Numbered from the stretch's first letter, positions 1 to 8,700 are shown. The stretch is DNA of 52,533 nucleotides from Meiothermus granaticius NBRC 107808 (GCF_003574355.1 NZ_QWLB01000024.1:1-52533), one strand, 5' to 3'. Notes: generated from the sequence alone by a model not told the origin. Numbers and translations are program-made.

Positions 1-55
1 CCCCCAGGGCCAGCATTCCCCCGGCCAGCAATGAAACAAACCTTATGCGCTGCAT
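1..55 (-). CDS. N-terminus of an exported protein (partial, cut by window edge)
   Basis: Reading leftward from the ATG at 55, the first 18 codons give MQRIRFVSLLAGGMLALG and run open to the edge. This is the start of a signal peptide: basic residues R3 and R5, then a hydrophobic core. A very strong ribosome-binding site, AAGGAGGAGGA, lies directly before the ATG (56-66, minus strand). The function cannot be told from so little sequence. The gene is divergent from the amylosucrase gene, with 178 bp between the two start codons. Confidence 0.6.
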   Translation of the reverse strand, partial: MQRIRFVSLLAGGMLALG

Positions 56-218
56 TCCTCCTCCTTCGGGCCAACCCCCAGTGCGACAGATTGGGGTCTG
101 TGGGCAGAGTCTTAACCTCAACTTACCCCGACCCCATCCCCCCCGCTTCCCTGGATTAATCTCGCCTAAAGAACGTTACTCAGAAATGCCCTTGCCCCTC
201 GAGGCTTTGCAAAGCCCG

Positions 219-224
219 TAAAAT
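219..224 (+). promoter_or_regulatory. -10 box of the amylosucrase operon
   Basis: TAAAAT lies 9 nt before the ATG at 234. There is no convincing -35 box. GGAG at 227-230 is too close to the ATG to be a normal Shine-Dalgarno site, so the transcript probably starts at or just before the start codon. Confidence 0.4.
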
Positions 225-233
225 ACGGAGCGA

Positions 234-2141
234 ATGGAGGCTTCCGCTTTTTTCGCCACGATTTGGAGTCGGCTCGGCCACAGCTCCTACCTTTCAGCCG
301 ACCTAGAGGCCCGGGTAGAGCGCTACTGGGAGGACCTCGAGACCGGACTACAAGCCCTCTATCCCCAGAGCGAGGGGGTTCTGGGGCGGGTGGCCGAGAC
401 CCTAGCCCGCAACCTGCAGGAGCGCTCGATCGAGCTGCAAGCCCTGGATCTGAAGCGCGTCTATCAGCCAGACTGGTTTCAAAAACCCCACATGCACGGC
501 TACATCGCCTACGCCGACCGCTTCGCCGGGAATCTGAAAGGGGTGGCCGAGCGCATTCCTTACCTCAAGGAGCTGGGCATCCGCTACCTGCACCTGATGC
601 CTCTGCTGCTGCCCCGCGAGGGCGAGAACGACGGGGGCTACGCGGTAGCCGACTACCGGCAGGTGCGCCCTGACCTGGGCAGCATGGACGACCTGCAAGC
701 GCTCTGCACCCAGCTCCGCCGGGAGGGCATCAGCCTCTGCCTGGACCTGGTCTTGAACCACGTGGCCCGCGAACACCCCTGGGCTGTGGCCGCCCGCCAG
801 GGCGCCCCCCGGTACCGCGACTACTTTTACATCTACCCCGACCGCACCCTGCCCGACGCTTTCGAGCGCACCCTGCCGGAGGTCTTCCCCGACTTCGCCC
901 CCGGCAACTTCACCTGGGACGACGAGGTAGCGGGCTGGGTCTGGACCACCTTCAACCGCTGGCAGTGGGACGTGAACTGGAGCAACCCCGAGGTGTTTCT
1001 GGAGTACCTCGACCTGATTTTGTGGCTGGCCAACCGGGGGGTGGAGGTCTTCCGGCTGGATGCCATCGCCTTCACCTGGAAGCGCCTAGGTACCAACTGC
1101 CAGAATCAGCCCGAGGTACACGCCCTCACCCAGGCTTTGCGGGCGGCGGTGCGGATTGGCGCACCGGCGGTGGCCTTCAAGGCCGAGGCCATCGTGGCCC
1201 CCGAAGACCTGATCACCTACCTGGGCACCGGGGCGCACTATGGCAAGGTCTCCGAGCTGGCCTACCACAACACCCTGATGGTGCAGATCTGGAGCAGCCT
1301 GGCCAGCCGCGATACCCGCCTCTTTACCCAGGCCCTACAGCGCTTTCCGGAAAAGCCCCCCACCACCGCCTGGGCCACCTACCTGCGTTGCCACGACGAC
1401 ATCGGCTGGGCCATTTCCGACACCGACGCCGCCGCCGTGGGCCTCGAGGGGGCCGCCCACCGCCGCTTTCTGTCCGAGTTCTACCGGGGCGAGTTTCCGG
1501 GGTCGTTTGCGCGGGGGATGCACTTTCAGGAAAACCCCGCCACCGGCGACCGTCGCACCTCGGGCAGTGCGGCCAGCCTGGCGGGCCTCGAGACCGCGCT
1601 CGAGTCCGGCCACCCCCGCCTGATTAACTTGGCCATAGAGCGCCTCCTGCTGGCCCATGCGGTCTTTATCGGCTACGGTGAGGGCATCCCACTGATTTAC
1701 ATGGGCGACGAGCTGGGCCTGCTCAACGACTACGACTACGGGCAAGAACCCGCCCACCAAGACGACAACCGCTGGCTGCACCGGCCCCGGATGGACTGGG
1801 CCAGAGCCGAACGGCGCAAACAGGCAGGTACGGTGGAGCATCGGCTCTTCCAGGGCCTCAAGGCGCTGCTAGAAGCCCGTTCCCGCACCCCCCAGCTCCA
1901 CGCGGCCTTTCCCACCCGTCCCCTCTGGCAGCCCAACCCCCACCTGCTGGTGCTGAAGCGCCCCCACCCCGAGGGCACCCTGGTCCAGGTTTACAATTTC
2001 AGCGAACAAGACCAGGCCCTCCCCTGGGAAACCCTGCGGGCCGAGGGCATTGTGCAGCCTTTCGACCGGATCACCCAGACCCCCGCCCCGGCCTACCTGA
2101 TGCCCTACGCCCGGCTGTGGCTCACGCAGCCCCGACTTTGA
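234..2141 (+). CDS. amylosucrase (GH13 subfamily 4)
   Basis: Amylosucrase transfers glucosyl units from sucrose onto an alpha-1,4-glucan and releases fructose. The protein has 635 residues, almost exactly the length of the characterised Neisseria polysaccharea enzyme. The four GH13 signature regions are present: DLVLNHV (171-177), FRLDAIAF with the nucleophile D276, FKAEAI with the acid/base E318, and RCHDDIGW with H387-D388. The FRLDAIAF and CHDDIGW forms are typical of amylosucrases rather than ordinary alpha-amylases. There is no signal peptide, so it acts in the cytoplasm. The stop codon overlaps the ribosome-binding site of the downstream alpha-glucosidase, so the two genes are co-transcribed. 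A sucrose hydrolase specificity cannot be excluded from sequence alone. Confidence 0.85.
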   Translation: MEASAFFATIWSRLGHSSYLSADLEARVERYWEDLETGLQALYPQSEGVLGRVAETLARNLQERSIELQALDLKRVYQPDWFQKPHMHGYIAYADRFAGNLKGVAERIPYLKELGIRYLHLMPLLLPREGENDGGYAVADYRQVRPDLGSMDDLQALCTQLRREGISLCLDLVLNHVAREHPWAVAARQGAPRYRDYFYIYPDRTLPDAFERTLPEVFPDFAPGNFTWDDEVAGWVWTTFNRWQWDVNWSNPEVFLEYLDLILWLANRGVEVFRLDAIAFTWKRLGTNCQNQPEVHALTQALRAAVRIGAPAVAFKAEAIVAPEDLITYLGTGAHYGKVSELAYHNTLMVQIWSSLASRDTRLFTQALQRFPEKPPTTAWATYLRCHDDIGWAISDTDAAAVGLEGAAHRRFLSEFYRGEFPGSFARGMHFQENPATGDRRTSGSAASLAGLETALESGHPRLINLAIERLLLAHAVFIGYGEGIPLIYMGDELGLLNDYDYGQEPAHQDDNRWLHRPRMDWARAERRKQAGTVEHRLFQGLKALLEARSRTPQLHAAFPTRPLWQPNPHLLVLKRPHPEGTLVQVYNFSEQDQALPWETLRAEGIVQPFDRITQTPAPAYLMPYARLWLTQPRL

Positions 2142-2152
2142 AGGAGCCCTTT

Positions 2153-3742
2153 ATGGAATGGTGGAAAACCGCAAGCATCTATCAGATTTACCCGCGCAGC
2201 TTCCAGGACTCAAACGGCGACGGCATCGGCGACCTGCCGGGCATCCGCAAGCGCCTCGGCTACATCCGCGACCTGGGCTTCGAGGCCATCTGGCTCTCGC
2301 CTTTTTACAAAAGCCCCATGAAGGACTTCGGCTACGACGTGGCCGACTACTGCGACGTAGACCCCATCTTCGGCACCCTGAAAGACTTCGACGGGCTGCT
2401 CGAGGATGCCCACCGGCTGGGCCTGAAGGTGCTTATCGACTTTGTGCCCAACCACACCTCCGACCAGCACCCCTGGTTTTTGGCGTCGCGCTCATCGCGT
2501 GACAACCCCAAACGCGACTGGTACGTCTGGCGCGACCCGGCCCCGGACGGCGGCCCCCCCAACAACTGGCAGGCCTACTTCGGCGGGCCTTCCTGGACCT
2601 TCGACGAAAAAACCGGGCAGTACTACCTGCACCAGTTTTTGCCCGAGCAGCCCGACCTCAACTGGCGCAACCCCGAGGTACGACAGGCCATGTACGACAC
2701 CCTGCGCTTCTGGTTGGACAAGGGCGTGGATGGCTTCCGCATCGATGTGATCTGGCTTCTGGTCGAAGACGCGCTCTTCCGCGACGAACCCGACAACCCC
2801 CACTACAAGCCCGGCGACATCGACCGCTTCCGTCACCTGCACATCTACCAGGAAGACCAGCTCGAGACCCGCGAGATTGTACAGGAGATGCGGGCGGTGC
2901 TGGACGAGTATCCGGGCCACCGGGTGATGGTGGGCGAAATCTACCTGCCCTACGAGCAGCTCATGCCCTACTACGGCACCGCTGAGAAGCCCGGCTGCCA
3001 CCTGCCCTTCAACTTCCACCTGATTTTTAGGGGCCTCTCCAACTGGACCGCCGAGAACATTCGCAGCATTGTGGAGGAGTACGAAAAGAGCCTGCCGCCC
3101 TTTGCCACCCCCAACTGGGTGCTGGGCAACCACGACCAGCACCGCCTGGCCACCCGCATCGGGCACGCCCAGGCCCGCGTGGCCGCCATGCTGCTCTTTA
3201 CCCTGCGGGGCTCGCCCACCTGGTACTACGGCGACGAGATCGGCATGGTGGATGGGCACATTCCCCCCGAAAAGGTACAGGACCCCGCCGCTTTGCGCCA
3301 GCGCGGGGCCGCCGGCGAGCACGGCCTGGACCCTGGCCGCGACCCCGAGCGTACCCCCATGCAGTGGACGCCCCACGCCTACGCCGGGTTCAGTACGGTG
3401 GAGCCCTGGCTGCCCATCCATGCCGACTACCCCGAGCGCAACGTAGAGGCCCAGGACGCCGACCCCTTCTCCATGCTGACCCTGGTTCGCACCCTGCTGC
3501 TGGTGCGGCGGGAGACCCCGGCCCTGCTCGGCGGGGCCTACCAGACCTACAAGGCCCCGGAGGGGGCGCTGGCCTACCTGCGCGGGGGCGAGGTGCTGGT
3601 GGCGCTGAACTTTACCAGCGAACCCCGTACCCTCTCCACCCCTGGGGGGGAAGTTTTGCTCTCGAGCCACCTTGACCGCTACGGAAAGGTGGAGGGGATG
3701 CTCGAGCTCCGGCCCAACGAAGCGATCATCCTCAAGTTGTAA
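2153..3742 (+). CDS. alpha-glucosidase / oligo-1,6-glucosidase-like GH13 enzyme
   Basis: A GH13 exo-glucosidase of 529 residues. It carries DFVPNHTS (region I), GFRIDVIW with the nucleophile Asp (region II), VGEIYLP with the acid/base Glu (region III) and GNHDQHR (region IV), plus the QPDLNW motif typical of the oligo-1,6-glucosidase group. Val directly after the nucleophile is usually linked to alpha-1,6 specificity in this family. The ATG at 2153 is chosen over an in-frame GTG at 2117 because AAGGAG sits 6 nt upstream at 2141-2146. The gene begins 11 nt after the amylosucrase stop, so the pair probably handles sucrose, isomaltose or glucan-derived sugars together. There is no signal peptide; it is cytoplasmic. 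Confidence 0.85.
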   Translation: MEWWKTASIYQIYPRSFQDSNGDGIGDLPGIRKRLGYIRDLGFEAIWLSPFYKSPMKDFGYDVADYCDVDPIFGTLKDFDGLLEDAHRLGLKVLIDFVPNHTSDQHPWFLASRSSRDNPKRDWYVWRDPAPDGGPPNNWQAYFGGPSWTFDEKTGQYYLHQFLPEQPDLNWRNPEVRQAMYDTLRFWLDKGVDGFRIDVIWLLVEDALFRDEPDNPHYKPGDIDRFRHLHIYQEDQLETREIVQEMRAVLDEYPGHRVMVGEIYLPYEQLMPYYGTAEKPGCHLPFNFHLIFRGLSNWTAENIRSIVEEYEKSLPPFATPNWVLGNHDQHRLATRIGHAQARVAAMLLFTLRGSPTWYYGDEIGMVDGHIPPEKVQDPAALRQRGAAGEHGLDPGRDPERTPMQWTPHAYAGFSTVEPWLPIHADYPERNVEAQDADPFSMLTLVRTLLLVRRETPALLGGAYQTYKAPEGALAYLRGGEVLVALNFTSEPRTLSTPGGEVLLSSHLDRYGKVEGMLELRPNEAIILKL

Positions 3743-3805
3743 CCGGTTTATCACGTTGCACACGTAAATCCAGCGCTCTGCCGCTCGGCGCAGCAGCGGA
3801 TTGGA

Positions 3806-3811
3806 TACACT
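3806..3811 (+). promoter_or_regulatory. leaderless -10 box, phosphatase gene
   Basis: TACACT lies 7 nt before the ATG at 3819. There is no Shine-Dalgarno sequence and no -35 box at the usual distance. This fits a leaderless transcript and supports ATG 3819 over the upstream in-frame TTG at 3801, which overlaps the box. Confidence 0.55.
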
Positions 3812-3818
3812 GGGCTCA

Positions 3819-4304
3819 ATGACCCGAATTCTCTTTGTCTGCGCGGGTAACATCTGCCGCAGCCCCATGGCCGAGGGGATTTTTCGCAGGATGCTGCGGG
3901 AGCATGGGCTAGAGAGGGCCTTTGAGGTGGATTCCTGCGGTACCGGCGGGTGGCATGCCGGAGAGAGCGCCGACCCCAGAACCCGCCAGGTGCTGGCTAG
4001 GAACGATGCCGATTTCCTGCACGTGGCCCGCCAAATTCGAGTGGAAGACTTCACTCACTTCGACCACATCTGGACCATGGAGCGGACCAACCTGCGGGAC
4101 CTCGAGCGCGCCTTTCCGGCCCACTCGGGCAAGGCCCGGTTGCTGCTCGAGGCCCTGGGCTTCGGTTTTCTGGAAATTCCCGACCCCTACTACGGGGATA
4201 TGGCCGATTTCGAAGCGGTCTATGCCACCCTCGAGCAGGCCCTGGAAACATTCTTCCAAAAGCAGGCGGAGGAGAACGGACAAGGCCGGGAGGCGAATTC
4301 TTAA
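3819..4304 (+). CDS. low-molecular-weight protein tyrosine phosphatase
   Basis: The protein of about 161 residues begins MTRILFVCAGNICRSPMAEG. This contains the CX5R phosphate-binding loop of the LMW-PTP family (C8 to R14), with the nucleophilic Cys and the phosphate-binding Arg. The general-acid region DPYYGD lies near residue 127. LMW-PTPs dephosphorylate protein tyrosines; arsenate reductases share the fold but the DPYYGD loop fits a phosphatase. The gene is monocistronic, with its own leaderless promoter. No tyrosine kinase gene is nearby (the kinase at 9435-10292 is a Ser/Thr type). Confidence 0.85.
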   Translation: MTRILFVCAGNICRSPMAEGIFRRMLREHGLERAFEVDSCGTGGWHAGESADPRTRQVLARNDADFLHVARQIRVEDFTHFDHIWTMERTNLRDLERAFPAHSGKARLLLEALGFGFLEIPDPYYGDMADFEAVYATLEQALETFFQKQAEENGQGREANS

Positions 4305-4454
4305 TGTAACGCCGCCTGCCGGATTTGCACCCCTCCGGCTGCCGTTCTGCCGTATGCTAGGGCCCGTGGGTGGGCTTCTAGTCCAACGCTTCCCAAACGT
4401 CTTCTCAACTCCGTCGGATGATCCCTCCACCTTCAACCTCATGGAAGCCCCCCA

Positions 4455-4460
4455 TATTCT
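4455..4460 (+). promoter_or_regulatory. leaderless -10 box, DUF4388 gene
   Basis: TATTCT lies 8 nt before the ATG at 4469. A weak -35-like TTCAAC (4432-4437) stands at exactly 17 bp. There is no Shine-Dalgarno sequence before the ATG, so the site helps to choose 4469 as the start. Confidence 0.5.
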
Positions 4461-4468
4461 CGCTTTCA

Positions 4469-5230
4469 ATGGAAGGCACCTTCGAGCTGCTCGGCCCCAT
4501 TGAACTGCTGCAGCTAATCTCGCAAGCAGGAGGGAGCGGGGTATTTCGTGTTCCCGGTGGCGAGGTTTTTTTAGAAAAAGGCTTACCGGTCCACGCGCAG
4601 TACAAAGGCCGGACGGGGCGGGAGGGGCTGTTCCAAATTCTGGCCCTCAAGGAGGGGCGGTTTCGCTACCTGGCTGGGGAGCGGGCCTCGAGGTCGAGCC
4701 TCGAGGGGCCGCTGGAAAACTATCTGCTCGAGGCCATCCGCTTCATTGACGCCCATCTGGACCTGAGTCCCTTTGACCAAATCGAGTTCACCGACCCTGC
4801 CCGCACCAGCCACCTTACCCTCTCCCCCGACGAGTTCGAGTTGCTGCGGCATCTGCGCCACCCGCTCAGCCTCATTGACCTGACCGCCAAAAGCGGTCTC
4901 CCCTCCGAGACGGTGATCCTGAATGTCAGTCACCTGGCTCGACTGAGCCTGGTACGGGTTACCAGCCGCATCCCCCACACCGTGCGCTTGACCGTGGAGC
5001 GGCTCGAGGGTGAGGGCGAGACCGCCCGCCTGGATACCCAGCTCCTGCGGGCCTGGCGCAACCACTACGGCCCCTTCCAAGAGCTGGAGGTGCGGGCGGC
5101 GCAGCACTCCGTGCGGATACCGATCGCCCCTCAGGCCGGGGCCGAGGCCCGGCTGCTGCTCCCCACCGACCTGCTGTTCTTTTACAACCTGCGGGTAGGT
5201 GAGGAGGTACTGGTATGGCCTGCGCTCTAG
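4469..5230 (+). CDS. DUF4388 domain protein
   Basis: A protein of about 253 residues. The N-terminus (MEGTFELLGPIELLQLISQA, then a glycine-rich turn and VFLEKGLPVHAQY) has the hallmarks of DUF4388, a domain common in Thermus, Deinococcus and delta-proteobacteria and often found in two-component or gliding/polarity regulators. The middle part (about residues 115-175) looks like a small helical or winged-helix region. The function is unknown. In-frame sequence continues upstream to 4418, but the promoter position favours 4469. The gene is convergent with the RodZ-like gene. Confidence 0.7.
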   Translation: MEGTFELLGPIELLQLISQAGGSGVFRVPGGEVFLEKGLPVHAQYKGRTGREGLFQILALKEGRFRYLAGERASRSSLEGPLENYLLEAIRFIDAHLDLSPFDQIEFTDPARTSHLTLSPDEFELLRHLRHPLSLIDLTAKSGLPSETVILNVSHLARLSLVRVTSRIPHTVRLTVERLEGEGETARLDTQLLRAWRNHYGPFQELEVRAAQHSVRIPIAPQAGAEARLLLPTDLLFFYNLRVGEEVLVWPAL

Positions 5231-5265
5231 CGGTTTCCGCGCGATTCAGACCAAAAGCCGCGCCC

Positions 5266-6201
5266 TCACGGGCCAAAGCGCTGGGTGACCACCTGTCCTG
5301 CTTGGCCCATTAGCCCGCGGTCTTGCCCATTGAGAATCACCCGCACGGCCTGGGCATTTCCCACCCGCACCACCACCGGCAGCGAGTAGGTCTGCTGGGT
5401 ACCTTTAGCCGGCTGACCCTCAAATAACGCGGTGCCTCCTGGGGTGGTAACCCGCACCCAGCTGTTGCCCTCGAAGCGCAGCACCAATCCGGTGGAAGGC
5501 GCAGCGGGACTGGAACCGGGAGCAGGGGCAGGGTTGGCCGCATTGGGGGCGGGAGCCGGGGGGGCTGAGGGAACAGGCTTCAGGGCAACGCTGAGGTTGC
5601 GGTCATTGGCCAGGGTAACCACCTGCTGATAGGACTGAAACCCCTTGGCCTCTACCCGCAGGGTGCGTTCCCCGGCTTCTACCCGCGTCTCCACCGGGGC
5701 TTGCCCTAGCAAGAAACCATCCAAATACACCCGGGCTCCGGCAGGTTGGGTCACCACCCGCAGGCTTATCTGGGCCGGGGGGGGAGGCACTACCGGAGCA
5801 GCCGGGGCCTGCACCGAAGCCGGGGCCTTTGGACGAGAGAGGGTTTGCCAGCCATACCAACCCAAACCGACCAGCACCGCCAACAGCAACAGCCACCCCC
5901 AACCCCCTCGGCGAGGGGGTTGAACCTGCACTGGGCTGGCGGTAGGGGGAGCGGTTGTGGAGGGCGCGCTGGATATCTTGGAGGGATACAGCAGCAACAG
6001 GGGGGCCGGATCCAAGCCCAGCAGTTGGGCATAGCGACGCAGATAGCCCCGGGCCAAAGCCGGTTCGGGCAGCTCTTCGAAGCGGCACTCCTCCAGCGCT
6101 AGCAGCAGCGCCCGGCGAATCTTGAGGGCCTCTGCCGCTGCCGCGACATCCAGACCCTTGGCTTCACGGGTCTCCCGTAAGCGCTGCCCCAGTTCACACA
6201 T
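5266..6201 (-). CDS. RodZ-like membrane protein with a PEGA domain
   Basis: A protein of 311 residues. Residues 1-70 form a Cro/CI-type helix-turn-helix (LRETREAKGLDVAAAAEALK) like the cytoplasmic domain of the cell-shape protein RodZ. One transmembrane segment follows at about 102-118. Residues about 145-215 form a PEGA domain (VTQPAGARVYLDGFLLGQAP). A proline/alanine linker leads to a C-terminal DUF4115-like domain (about 248-305), the usual periplasmic tip of RodZ. RodZ links MreB to the membrane in elongating rods. The PEGA insertion between membrane and tip is not part of the classical E. coli protein. The ATG is set by a leaderless -10 box. Confidence 0.75.
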   Translation of the reverse strand: MCELGQRLRETREAKGLDVAAAAEALKIRRALLLALEECRFEELPEPALARGYLRRYAQLLGLDPAPLLLLYPSKISSAPSTTAPPTASPVQVQPPRRGGWGWLLLLAVLVGLGWYGWQTLSRPKAPASVQAPAAPVVPPPPAQISLRVVTQPAGARVYLDGFLLGQAPVETRVEAGERTLRVEAKGFQSYQQVVTLANDRNLSVALKPVPSAPPAPAPNAANPAPAPGSSPAAPSTGLVLRFEGNSWVRVTTPGGTALFEGQPAKGTQQTYSLPVVVRVGNAQAVRVILNGQDRGLMGQAGQVVTQRFGP

Positions 6202-6207
6202 CGCCTC

Positions 6208-6213
6208 ATTCTA
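6208..6213 (-). promoter_or_regulatory. leaderless -10 box, rodZ-like gene
   Basis: TAGAAT (minus strand) stands 6 nt before the ATG at 6201. The gene has no Shine-Dalgarno sequence. Confidence 0.55.
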
Positions 6214-6243
6214 AGACACGGGACAAGCCGTGCGTGAGAGGGG

Positions 6244-7125
6244 CTATTGGGCCAAGGCCACCGCGATCTGGGCCGCTAGGCGGGCATTTTCCTCGAGCAA
6301 CCGCAGGTTAACCTGCACGGTCTGCCCCCCCGAGAGCTCGGCCAGCCTCGAGAGCAAATAGGGGGTTAGGGCCTTGCCCTGAACCCCGGCCCGTGCAGCC
6401 TCCTGGGTAGCGCTCTGGACCCAAACCTCGACCTGAGCGAAATCCAGCCCTTGTGAGACTGGATTAAGGATCAATGAAGCCCCTGGCAAGCCCAGCTCCC
6501 GGGCCGCACGAAAAGCCTGCGCAGCCTCCTGAGGGGTTTCCACCCGAGCCGGGAGTTTGTAGGGGCTGCTGGGGGAGTGAAACGCCGGCAGGAAATCGGT
6601 GCGATACCCCAGAAGCGCCACCCCCAACGACTCGAGGCGCTCGAGGGTGGCCGAGAGATCCAGGATGCTCTTGGGCCCCGCCGAAACCACCACCATAGGG
6701 GTGCGCGAAAGCTCGATCAGATCGGCGGATTCGTCGTAGGGATGGGGATGCACCCCGCCGATGCCCCCGGTCGCAAAAACCGCGATCCCCGCCTTATGGG
6801 CCAGGAAGGTGGTGGTCGCAACGGTGGTTCCGGCGCTGCGGCCCTGGGCCAGGATGGCCCCCAGGTTCCACAGGCTGGCCTTATCGGCGGTCTCGTCGTG
6901 GGCAATGTGCTCGAGCTCCTCTGCGCTGAGGCCCACCACCACCTCTCCGCGCAGTACCGCAATGGTGGCGGGTAGGGCTCCATTCTCCCGCACGATGGCC
7001 TCGAGGGCCCGGGCCAGCTCGAGGTTGGTAGGACGGGGCAGGCCATGGGTGATGACGGTGGATTCCAGAGCGACCACCGGTTGATGTAAGGCCAGAGCCT
7101 GGGCAACTTCGGGGTGTAGACGCAT
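6244..7125 (-). CDS. psuG: pseudouridine-5'-phosphate glycosidase
   Basis: PsuG cleaves the C-C bond between uracil and ribose 5-phosphate in pseudouridine 5'-phosphate. The protein of 293 residues carries the family hallmarks: ALESTVITHGLPRPTN near the N-terminus, DETADKASLWNLG with the catalytic Lys region, and FATGGIGGVH. The ATG at 7125 is preferred to an in-frame upstream start at 7236, because a -10 box TAAGCT lies 7 nt before it and the extra residues are not family-like. The partner pseudouridine kinase gene is not adjacent. The gene is divergent from the HD-GYP gene, and a 20-bp palindrome lies between them. Confidence 0.88.
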   Translation of the reverse strand: MRLHPEVAQALALHQPVVALESTVITHGLPRPTNLELARALEAIVRENGALPATIAVLRGEVVVGLSAEELEHIAHDETADKASLWNLGAILAQGRSAGTTVATTTFLAHKAGIAVFATGGIGGVHPHPYDESADLIELSRTPMVVVSAGPKSILDLSATLERLESLGVALLGYRTDFLPAFHSPSSPYKLPARVETPQEAAQAFRAARELGLPGASLILNPVSQGLDFAQVEVWVQSATQEAARAGVQGKALTPYLLSRLAELSGGQTVQVNLRLLEENARLAAQIAVALAQ

Positions 7126-7132
7126 GGAGTCT

Positions 7133-7138
7133 AGCTTA
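7133..7138 (-). promoter_or_regulatory. leaderless -10 box, psuG
   Basis: TAAGCT (minus strand), 7 nt before the psuG ATG at 7125. TAGACT (7128-7133) overlaps it but is too close to the ATG to serve. Confidence 0.5.
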
Positions 7139-7165
7139 CCTGCTCTTCCAGGAGATGGGCAGGGC

Positions 7166-7185
7166 CATACCCCAGCTGGGGTATG
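7166..7185. promoter_or_regulatory. 20-bp perfect palindrome between psuG and the HD-GYP gene
   Basis: CATACCCCAGCTGGGGTATG is a perfect palindrome with an AGCT centre. A second imperfect copy, ATACCCAGATGGGG, lies 6 nt further right (about 7191-7204). The position, 27 bp beyond the psuG -10 box and 33 bp before the HD-GYP -10 box, suits a dimeric transcription factor acting on both promoters. The regulator is not identified. Confidence 0.5.
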
Positions 7186-7218
7186 TGCAAAATACCCAGA
7201 TGGGGCCTCGAACGCGGC

Positions 7219-7224
7219 TAGACT
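7219..7224 (+). promoter_or_regulatory. -10 box, HD-GYP gene
   Basis: TAGACT lies 13 nt before the chosen ATG at 7238, giving a leader of only about 7 nt. No Shine-Dalgarno sequence is visible. Confidence 0.4.
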
Positions 7225-7237
7225 GGCCCTGTGCAAT

Positions 7238-8674
7238 ATGGCCTCCTCTGAATTTATGCGCCGCTTTCATCACCCCCGCATTCTAAGCCTGATGGGCCTG
7301 TTGGTCTGGGGCCTCATCTCCCTTTGGTTTCTTCCCGACGCTTACCAGGTGTTCAGCTTCATCTTCTTGATCCCCTGGGTCTGGCACGATGGGTTCAAAG
7401 GACTGGTCTGGGCCGTACCAATCTCGGTAGGGTACAACCTTCTCGAGCTGCTGCTGCCCAGTCCTGCCCTCAACCCGGAAAGCCTCATCATCACCCTGCT
7501 GCCGGGATTGATCGCCTTGGGTATTGTGGCCTACTTGCGCGAGCGAGACCGGCGTACCCAGGCCGAGCTTGAGCAAAACCTGCGCTTCATGCAGGTGCTC
7601 GAGCAGGGCAGCCTCAACATCAGCGCGGCCAGCGACCCCTTAGAACTTACCGATACCGCTATGGAGGCCCTATTTAACCTGGACATCGCCCCTCACATCG
7701 CTTTCGTCCGCTTCCGCGAGGGCAAACCCGTGGTGGTGAGCGCCAAGGGCGCCTTGAGCCGTTACCGGGGCCGCCACCTGCCCCAGCAAAAACTGAGCAC
7801 CCACGCCTCACTGAGCGATGCCTTTACGGTAGGCAACTACCTCGAGGGCATCCCCGAGAGCGCAGGCTGGTCCACCGCCGCCGTACCGGTCTCCGCCCGG
7901 CAAAACCGCCCTTTAGGGGTGGTGATTCTGGCCCGCGAGGGCAGCCGTCCCTTCCAGGCTGACGAAAAAGCCCTGGCGACCTCTCTGAGCCGGGTGCTGG
8001 GGGCTCAGCTCGGGCAGATGGAGGCCCTTAAGCAGCAAGAAGACGCCTACGATGGCACCTTGCGAGCCCTAGGGCTGGCCCTAGAATGGCGGGATCACGA
8101 AACCCAGGGCCATACCAAACGGGTGGTGGCCTGGGCCGACCGGCTGGCCCAGGATCTGGGGCTCAACCCTCTCACCCGCAAGTTCCTGCGCTGGGGCGCC
8201 TATCTGCACGATATCGGCAAGCTTTCCATTCCCGACGGTATCCTGCGCAAGCCCGAAAAGCTCACCCCAGAGGAGTGGGAGGTCATGAAAAGCCACGTCA
8301 CCATGGGTTGGGAGATGCTCTCGAGGGTTCCCTTCCTACCGGCGGAGACCCTCGAGGTGGTGCGCTACCACCACGAGAACTGGGACGGCTCCGGCTACCC
8401 CAACGGGCTTCGCGGCGAGGACATTCCCCTGTTGGCGCGGGTTTTTGCGGTGGTGGATACCTTCGATGCCCTCTACAGCACACGGCCCTACAAGCGGGCC
8501 TGGAAACCGGCGGAGATCCTCGAGGAGCTCAAGCGGCAGCGGGGGAAAAAACTCGACCCCAAGCTGGTGGACATCTTTATTCAGCACATCACCTCCCCAG
8601 CGGCAGACAAAGCCGCTCCGCTCAAAGCCCCGGCCTATCGTGAGGGGCTCGCGGTAGAAAACCCCCTGCCCTAA
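7238..8674 (+). CDS. membrane-bound HD-GYP phosphodiesterase
   Basis: A protein of about 478 residues. Three or four hydrophobic segments lie within residues 1-100, a GAF-like sensor region spans about 115-275, and an HD-GYP domain about 285-455. The catalytic domain has the metal-binding HDIGK motif and the diagnostic HHENWDGSGYPNGLRGEDIP block. HD-GYP enzymes hydrolyse cyclic di-GMP. The full signature predicts activity, but some members are inactive or act on other dinucleotides. The start could also be the ATG at 7256. The stop codon sits in the loop of a hairpin that probably terminates this gene and the converging SdrP-like gene. Confidence 0.85.
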   Translation: MASSEFMRRFHHPRILSLMGLLVWGLISLWFLPDAYQVFSFIFLIPWVWHDGFKGLVWAVPISVGYNLLELLLPSPALNPESLIITLLPGLIALGIVAYLRERDRRTQAELEQNLRFMQVLEQGSLNISAASDPLELTDTAMEALFNLDIAPHIAFVRFREGKPVVVSAKGALSRYRGRHLPQQKLSTHASLSDAFTVGNYLEGIPESAGWSTAAVPVSARQNRPLGVVILAREGSRPFQADEKALATSLSRVLGAQLGQMEALKQQEDAYDGTLRALGLALEWRDHETQGHTKRVVAWADRLAQDLGLNPLTRKFLRWGAYLHDIGKLSIPDGILRKPEKLTPEEWEVMKSHVTMGWEMLSRVPFLPAETLEVVRYHHENWDGSGYPNGLRGEDIPLLARVFAVVDTFDALYSTRPYKRAWKPAEILEELKRQRGKKLDPKLVDIFIQHITSPAADKAAPLKAPAYREGLAVENPLP

Positions 8675-8683
8675 GGCAGGGGG
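8662..8683. terminator. bidirectional hairpin at the HD-GYP/sdrP-like convergence
   Basis: CCCCCTGCC - CTAA - GGCAGGGGG forms a perfect stem of at least 9 bp. On the minus strand the hairpin is followed by TTTTC, so it best suits an intrinsic terminator for the sdrP-like gene. On the plus strand there is no T-tract. The loop contains the TAA stop codon of the HD-GYP gene. Confidence 0.65.
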
Positions 8684-8700
8684 TGGAGCAGGTTCGGGGC

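Noticed and set aside
2492-4054. A 520-codon open frame on the minus strand opposite the alpha-glucosidase and phosphatase genes
   Set aside because: Shadow frame across two well-supported genes; no family features and repetitive Val/Gly/His/Gln composition.
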